In this document: in pieces, positions 60,257-64,000 of the stretch | How the letters are laid out: each line of letters opens with the position of its first letter | How positions within the stretch are numbered: the stretch's first letter is position 1 | Assembly (NCBI GenBank): GCA_964490875.1 | Contig: CAZBEF010000005.1 | Location: 62,001 to 126,000 of the forward strand | Reading direction: 5' to 3' | From: CAYYYG01 sp964490875 | Lineage (GTDB): Bacteria; Patescibacteriota; Microgenomatia; UBA1406; GWC2-37-13 | DNA length: 64,000 nucleotides | Program-made: the position numbers and the translations under genes | Notes under the pieces: generated by a model | What the model was told of the DNA's origin: nothing | What the model saw: the letters and a program-made list of their open reading frames with translations, nothing else | Database searches by the model: none

Positions 60257-60892
60257 TTATCTTGAAGAATTTTTTTTTGATGAAGATTTTGGCGAAGGAG
60301 TTGTATCAAGCCAGTTTTTTAGTTCCATATATAAGTCATACGCCAGTTCGATTCCATTTTTGAGTGTGTCTTCGGCAAGTTCATTTTCGCGTCCTTGAAT
60401 AAGCATATTCTTCAGCCATCGAATTGATTCGATCTGTTCTTGGCCTGCAGAAGTCAGAACGCCATTACTTTTCAATATTTCAATTGTTTTTGCGGCATTG
60501 ATTGTTGAAGGATCTGCTTCGCCGGCAAGCACAGCTGCGCCGATCCGCAGGAGGCGTTCAATATCGAAGGCAAGCGCCAGAAAATTTCCTTTCTCATTAT
60601 CCATTAAGACAACTGTTTCCTGCCGCATCACCTGTTGAACTTTGTTTTCGGTAACTTTTGGCTGTTTCGTCTGGCTTATCCCCTCTTCACCCTTCAGATC
60701 TTTTAGCTTCTTTTCTTCTTTGGCTGTTCCCTTCAACCCCCAAAAGTTAAAGTCTTTTAAATCAGAAAAGAGAGAGATCAGAAGTACCATGAGGGCAACG
60801 GCGGTTACGTTGTTTGTTAAATCCGCCCCGGCAACTTTAAAGAGGGATGCAAATAAAACGGCGATTAGAGCAATGAGTCCAATTGTTCTCAT
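60257..60892 (-). CDS. Hypothetical two-helix membrane protein
   Basis: The 211-residue protein has two N-terminal membrane helices (RTIGLIALIAVLFASLFKV and NNVTAVALMVLLISLF) and a soluble helical C-terminal part. I do not recognise it. It is divergent to the HAD gene at 60944 across 51 bp and has TGGTACAAT 10 nt before its start. Confidence 0.55.
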   Translation of the reverse strand: MRTIGLIALIAVLFASLFKVAGADLTNNVTAVALMVLLISLFSDLKDFNFWGLKGTAKEEKKLKDLKGEEGISQTKQPKVTENKVQQVMRQETVVLMDNEKGNFLALAFDIERLLRIGAAVLAGEADPSTINAAKTIEILKSNGVLTSAGQEQIESIRWLKNMLIQGRENELAEDTLKNGIELAYDLYMELKNWLDTTPSPKSSSKKNSSR

Positions 60893-60929
60893 AGTGGAGG
60901 ATATTGTACCACGGAATTCATTTGTATGG

Positions 60930-60935
60930 TATAAA
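60930..60935 (+). promoter_or_regulatory. Extended -10 box of the HAD nucleotidase gene (leaderless)
   Basis: TATAAA preceded by TGG ends 8 nt before the ATG at 60944. Its -35 region overlaps the -10 box of the divergent gene (60903-60908). Confidence 0.5.
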
Positions 60936-60943
60936 ATAACTTT

Positions 60944-61528
60944 ATGAAAATTGGAGTTGATCTTGATTCAGTGCTGGCTGATTTTTGTGTTTCATTGCAC
61001 CAATTCCACAATGAAGCATACGGAACTTCCTATCCGCTCAAAGCATATAACACCCATGATCTCAGGGAAGTCTGGAATGTTGATGAAGAAGAAGTGGTAA
61101 AACGACTGTTTGGATTCTACGATACTCAATATCTAGAAAATATGCCGCTCATGCCAGGAGCGCAGAAAGCAATCAAATCCATTTCCCGATCGCATACATT
61201 GTATCTCATTACTTCCCGGCCAGATGAGTTTCATCATAAAACGCAGAAATGGATTAAAAAAAATTTCCCGGGAATGTTTACCGATGTTTTATGCACAAAC
61301 CAGGTTTCGGCAAAAGGCAGCAAAAGCAAAACAAAGTCCCAAATATGCCGGATAGTTGGAGCGGAGCTTATGATCGACGATCATTTGGTGTTTGCCCGCG
61401 ACTGTGCCGAGGCCAACATAGATGTATTATTATATGACCAGCCGTGGAACCGCGGCGCCAGGTTGTCGAAGAAGATTAAGCGTATGCATTCATGGAAGGA
61501 AATAGAGAATTATATTACAGAAGTATAA
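60944..61528 (+). CDS. HAD 5'-nucleotidase-like phosphatase
   Basis: A 194-residue protein of the 5'(3')-deoxyribonucleotidase-like group: IGVDLDSVLADF with nucleophile Asp6 and acid Asp8, then LYLITSRPDE and AELMIDDHL. It probably removes phosphate from nucleoside monophosphates. It is a single-gene unit. Confidence 0.8.
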   Translation: MKIGVDLDSVLADFCVSLHQFHNEAYGTSYPLKAYNTHDLREVWNVDEEEVVKRLFGFYDTQYLENMPLMPGAQKAIKSISRSHTLYLITSRPDEFHHKTQKWIKKNFPGMFTDVLCTNQVSAKGSKSKTKSQICRIVGAELMIDDHLVFARDCAEANIDVLLYDQPWNRGARLSKKIKRMHSWKEIENYITEV

Positions 61529-61532
61529 AAAA

Positions 61533-61603
61533 GATCCCTGCCTGCGGCAGGCAGGCTATTGTCCCGATCCTCGATGAATCGGGATCGTGGACTTCAGGAT
61601 GAC
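61533..61603. repeat. GATCC...AGGATGAC palindromes, copy D3
   Basis: CCTGCCTGC/GCAGGCAGG and TCCCGAT/ATCGGGA hairpins lie in tandem between two convergent genes. The unit ends TTCAGGATGAC like D1. Confidence 0.6.
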
Positions 61604-61609
61604 ATGTAA

Positions 61610-63115
61610 TTATCCCAGACTTCTGCGTAATATTGCGGCTTGAGTTATATATTCTTGAGCAGATTTTTTGTTTGCAACTTTGTCGAATAAGCCTTCGACA
61701 GTTTTTGTATGTTGAATCTCTTCGTTGGTTACCGGAGCAAGTTCTTGATGCAAATATTTTTCAATGAATTCAACATCTTTCTGAACCTCGGTCCAGACTT
61801 TTGAATTGGAGCTCAATTTTTTCAGATTTTTTTTATTGAGAAATCTTCCGGCGCGAATGAGATCTGCTTTTAGATTCAAATAATATTTTTCAAGAATCGG
61901 CAGTAATCCTTTTTTTTCAATTTCGGCCAGTCCTCTTCCTGTTCCGATAAGCTCCGGCGGAACGCCGATACTGTAGAGTGCGCCGGTAAAACCGATTGCG
62001 CGCGGCAATTTTACTTTTCCGACTCCCCGTGAATAACCAAACAGCCCAACATGTTGAACTCTTTCTCTTCTTTTTGGTAATTGTGATGCAACATCATTTA
62101 CAATCCCAGCAATTTCTTCAACCGTATTTTGATACTGTTTTTCAAAAATCTTTATAATCTTGCGCAGTTTTTTTTCGTCATCTTTGGGAATCTCAACCGG
62201 CGACTGCTGAGGAAGAATTTCTTCGAGCTGTTTGATGGCTTTTATGACATCTTTTTTTTCATAGTCATATCTGAATCCGCTTTGAATAAGTGTTGTTCGT
62301 ATTCCTTTATATTCATTACTGAACTCTTTGACTGAGTGAGGAGTCAGCCCGCCCCGAAACGGCAATGATGCCGAACCAATGACAGGATACAGTTGAATCT
62401 TAAATTTTTTCTCAAATTGCGCATAATGAGAGAGCGCAATCTTTATCGCTAAAACAGTCGGGACAATTCCTGCGTTAAGCGCCGGATCTGAACGGGCTAC
62501 ATACGGCCGCATATATGCTGGGGTGAATCCGAAAATCCATTTATGGCCTTCCAGATATTCTTCAAGAATCTTATCGGAGTTCATAATGGTATGAACCGAT
62601 TCAAACAGCGGAATAAGTTCGATATGTTTTAAAGTACCTTTGTCGACACGGAGAAGTTTATGTTTTAATGAAGCAAGTTCGTGAAAGGCTTGCTGGACAT
62701 CAATCATTTCTGTCGCGGTTTCTGTCATGGGCAGAATCACTTCAAAAAGAGGCGGACTGTGTAAACCAACCTGCTCGGCCAAACCTCCTGCCGATAAAAT
62801 TCCCATGAATGCCCGGCCGAGCCGGAACTCTGTTTCCACTTTCGGATTCGGAAGCCGGAATGTTAAAAATTTATCGCGGCCGATCTGTTCTTTAGTAAAG
62901 TATTCGTAATGCTGCCCCCACATGCGCTCGAGTACCGATTCATCTACCAGTTTTCCTTCCCAGTCCCATTTATATTCGTGGATTCCGAGTTCTGAAAAGT
63001 TTATGTGAGTTTCGGTAATTTCATCATGTGTATTGATGAATTCACGCGTATGCCAGAAGGGTTTGGAAGCATGGTCCGGATGCTGGGAGGCCATGGTGGC
63101 CGGAATTTTCCTCAT
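61610..63115 (-). CDS. ppcA: Archaeal-type phosphoenolpyruvate carboxylase
   Basis: It carboxylates PEP to oxaloacetate. The 501-residue protein has the archaeal-type start RKIPATMASQHPDHAS and the conserved EVILPMTETATEMI, FESVHTIMNSDKIL, RPYVARSDPALNAG and GSASLPFRGGL segments. It is about half the size of the common bacterial enzyme and is not homologous over most of its length. The start at 63115 is fixed by the family N-terminus; the frame extends further upstream into the SDR gene. The -10 box ends 6 nt before this ATG. Confidence 0.9.
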   Translation of the reverse strand: MRKIPATMASQHPDHASKPFWHTREFINTHDEITETHINFSELGIHEYKWDWEGKLVDESVLERMWGQHYEYFTKEQIGRDKFLTFRLPNPKVETEFRLGRAFMGILSAGGLAEQVGLHSPPLFEVILPMTETATEMIDVQQAFHELASLKHKLLRVDKGTLKHIELIPLFESVHTIMNSDKILEEYLEGHKWIFGFTPAYMRPYVARSDPALNAGIVPTVLAIKIALSHYAQFEKKFKIQLYPVIGSASLPFRGGLTPHSVKEFSNEYKGIRTTLIQSGFRYDYEKKDVIKAIKQLEEILPQQSPVEIPKDDEKKLRKIIKIFEKQYQNTVEEIAGIVNDVASQLPKRRERVQHVGLFGYSRGVGKVKLPRAIGFTGALYSIGVPPELIGTGRGLAEIEKKGLLPILEKYYLNLKADLIRAGRFLNKKNLKKLSSNSKVWTEVQKDVEFIEKYLHQELAPVTNEEIQHTKTVEGLFDKVANKKSAQEYITQAAILRRSLG

Positions 63116-63121
63116 GCGGTT

Positions 63122-63127
63122 ATTGTA
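63122..63127 (-). promoter_or_regulatory. Extended -10 box of ppcA (leaderless)
   Basis: TACAAT preceded by TGT lies in the 35-bp gap after the SDR stop codon and ends 6 nt before the ATG. Confidence 0.5.
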
Positions 63128-63150
63128 ACACAGATATCTGTAATGTAGAG

Positions 63151-63879
63151 TTACATAATTTTTGTTACAACTATTCGCTCCATCAAAACGTCGTCCGGTC
63201 TCGTCAGAGCAAATACAATAATATCTGCAACATCTTCGCGTTTCATCATCCATGGTTGATTATTGTCATAGGTCTCGCCCGCGTTGCTGAAGATATTGGT
63301 ATTCATTCCACCAGGGAAAAAAGAAGTTACTTTTATCTTCGTATTTTTGAGGGAATTTCTTAATGCATTGGTGAAACCGCGCATTGCCCATTTAGTTGCT
63401 CCATATGCCTGCCAATCTTTACTGCCTCCGTCATCTAAATCCGAAGCGCCGCTTGTTGATATGATATTAAAAATATAGCCTGAATTTTTCTTTTTAAATA
63501 TAGGGAGCAAGGTATTAATAAAAGTAATATGAGCTAATACGTTAGTTTCAAAAGCTTGTCTGATTTTTTCCGGGTGTTTTTTTTCAAGTCTATTGGTTGT
63601 CCAAATTCCGGCATTGTTTATTAATAAATCTGCTGTTCCGAATTTTTTCATAATTGAAGAAATTGTGTCTTTTATGGCATCTTCATTACGAATATCGCAG
63701 ACAAAATATTCTGCATTACCGCCTTTTTTAATTATGTTTGTCTTTACTTTCTGAAGAAGTTTTTCAGTTCGGGCAACAAGTGCCACCGTTCCGCCTTCTT
63801 CGGCAATTTTGTATGCGAGCGCTTCACCCAATCCCTGGCTTGCCCCGGTTATTATTGCTATTTTGTTTTTGAGTTTCAT
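63151..63879 (-). CDS. Short-chain dehydrogenase/reductase
   Basis: A 242-residue classical SDR: NAD(P) motif TGASQGLG (residues 12-19), NNAG, catalytic Ser in STSGAS, and YGATK with Tyr and Lys. A basic residue after the Gly motif (ARTEK) suggests NADPH. The substrate is unknown. Confidence 0.88.
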   Translation of the reverse strand: MKLKNKIAIITGASQGLGEALAYKIAEEGGTVALVARTEKLLQKVKTNIIKKGGNAEYFVCDIRNEDAIKDTISSIMKKFGTADLLINNAGIWTTNRLEKKHPEKIRQAFETNVLAHITFINTLLPIFKKKNSGYIFNIISTSGASDLDDGGSKDWQAYGATKWAMRGFTNALRNSLKNTKIKVTSFFPGGMNTNIFSNAGETYDNNQPWMMKREDVADIIVFALTRPDDVLMERIVVTKIM

Positions 63880-64000
63880 AGTTTATGAAGTATAAGAAAT
63901 TATGTCATCTGGTAGAAGTTCTATGCCAAGATTCTGTGTCGATCAGAACAAAATTTGTTTCATCAGGATTTGCTGTCTGTATACACAATGCTTGCAGGTC

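Noticed and set aside
63116..63253. N-terminal extension of the PEP carboxylase
   Set aside because: It overlaps the end of the SDR gene, is Cys/Arg/Tyr rich, and homologs start at the RKIPATM segment.

Overview
The window reads as a chromosomal piece of a Patescibacteria (CPR) bacterium, most likely of the Microgenomates lineage. The evidence is an AT-rich genome with the standard code, VirB4/PrgI/TraG-like ATPases next to type IV pilins, a DUF5667-type protein, an archaeal-type PEP carboxylase, a class II (B12-dependent) ribonucleotide reductase, an archaeal-type PIN protein, and many large Cys- or Pro/Thr-rich surface proteins. The taxonomic call is inference from gene content. I see no rRNA, tRNA, CRISPR array, prophage or transposase gene.

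Layout. 1-831: the 3' part of dnaN. 0.9-12.6 kb (minus): surface proteins (pilin-like, VWA adhesin, SurA-like), PBP2, VirB4/TraC/PrgI, ribosomal protein S1, a DUF5667-like protein. 12.7-18.7 kb (minus): HU, RNase Y, RecX, a MazG-like protein, RecA, a UbiA-family prenyltransferase. 18.8-21.4 kb (plus): phosphomannose isomerase and glucose-6-phosphate isomerase. 21.4-24.7 kb (minus): hypothetical, Nudix, GNAT, GlnA. 25.1-34.8 kb (plus): pilin operon, PilM/LytR_C-like protein, major pilin, response regulator, TraG-like ATPase, flavin reductase. 35.0-37.5 kb (minus): a degenerate tyrosine recombinase, a PLD protein and RNase HI. 37.7-46.3 kb (minus): a HAD phosphatase and purF-purN-purD-purL-purQ. 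46.5 kb: thioredoxin. 46.8-54.7 kb (minus): a cobalamin-centred island (orphan zinc-ribbon gene behind a cobalamin riboswitch, DUF6580-like membrane protein, DUF4430/transcobalamin-C-like protein, PduO adenosyltransferase, two unknown genes, NrdJ, NrdR). 55.1 kb: RNA-ligase-partner PIN protein. 55.7-60.9 kb (minus): Cys-rich surface protein and a histidine kinase with two receiver proteins. 60.9-63.9 kb: HAD nucleotidase, archaeal-type PEP carboxylase, SDR.

How the genes work together. GlnA makes the glutamine used by PurF and PurQ, and PurF-PurD-PurN-PurLQ cover the first four steps of purine synthesis. NrdJ needs adenosylcobalamin, which PduO makes. The membrane and transcobalamin-like proteins between them are plausible uptake components, and a riboswitch of the same locus senses cobalamin. 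This B12 island, with one riboswitch-controlled gene of unknown function, is the strongest candidate for an undescribed system.

The second striking layer is non-coding. Two 137-bp cores, about 90% identical and 41 kb apart in inverted orientation, are each enclosed in a perfect palindromic arm pair whose sequence differs completely between the copies. A separate family of at least eight intergenic hairpin elements is bounded by TTCGCTC-like direct ends and shows compensatory base changes. Many genes have a -10 box only 6-8 nt from the ATG, which predicts leaderless mRNAs.
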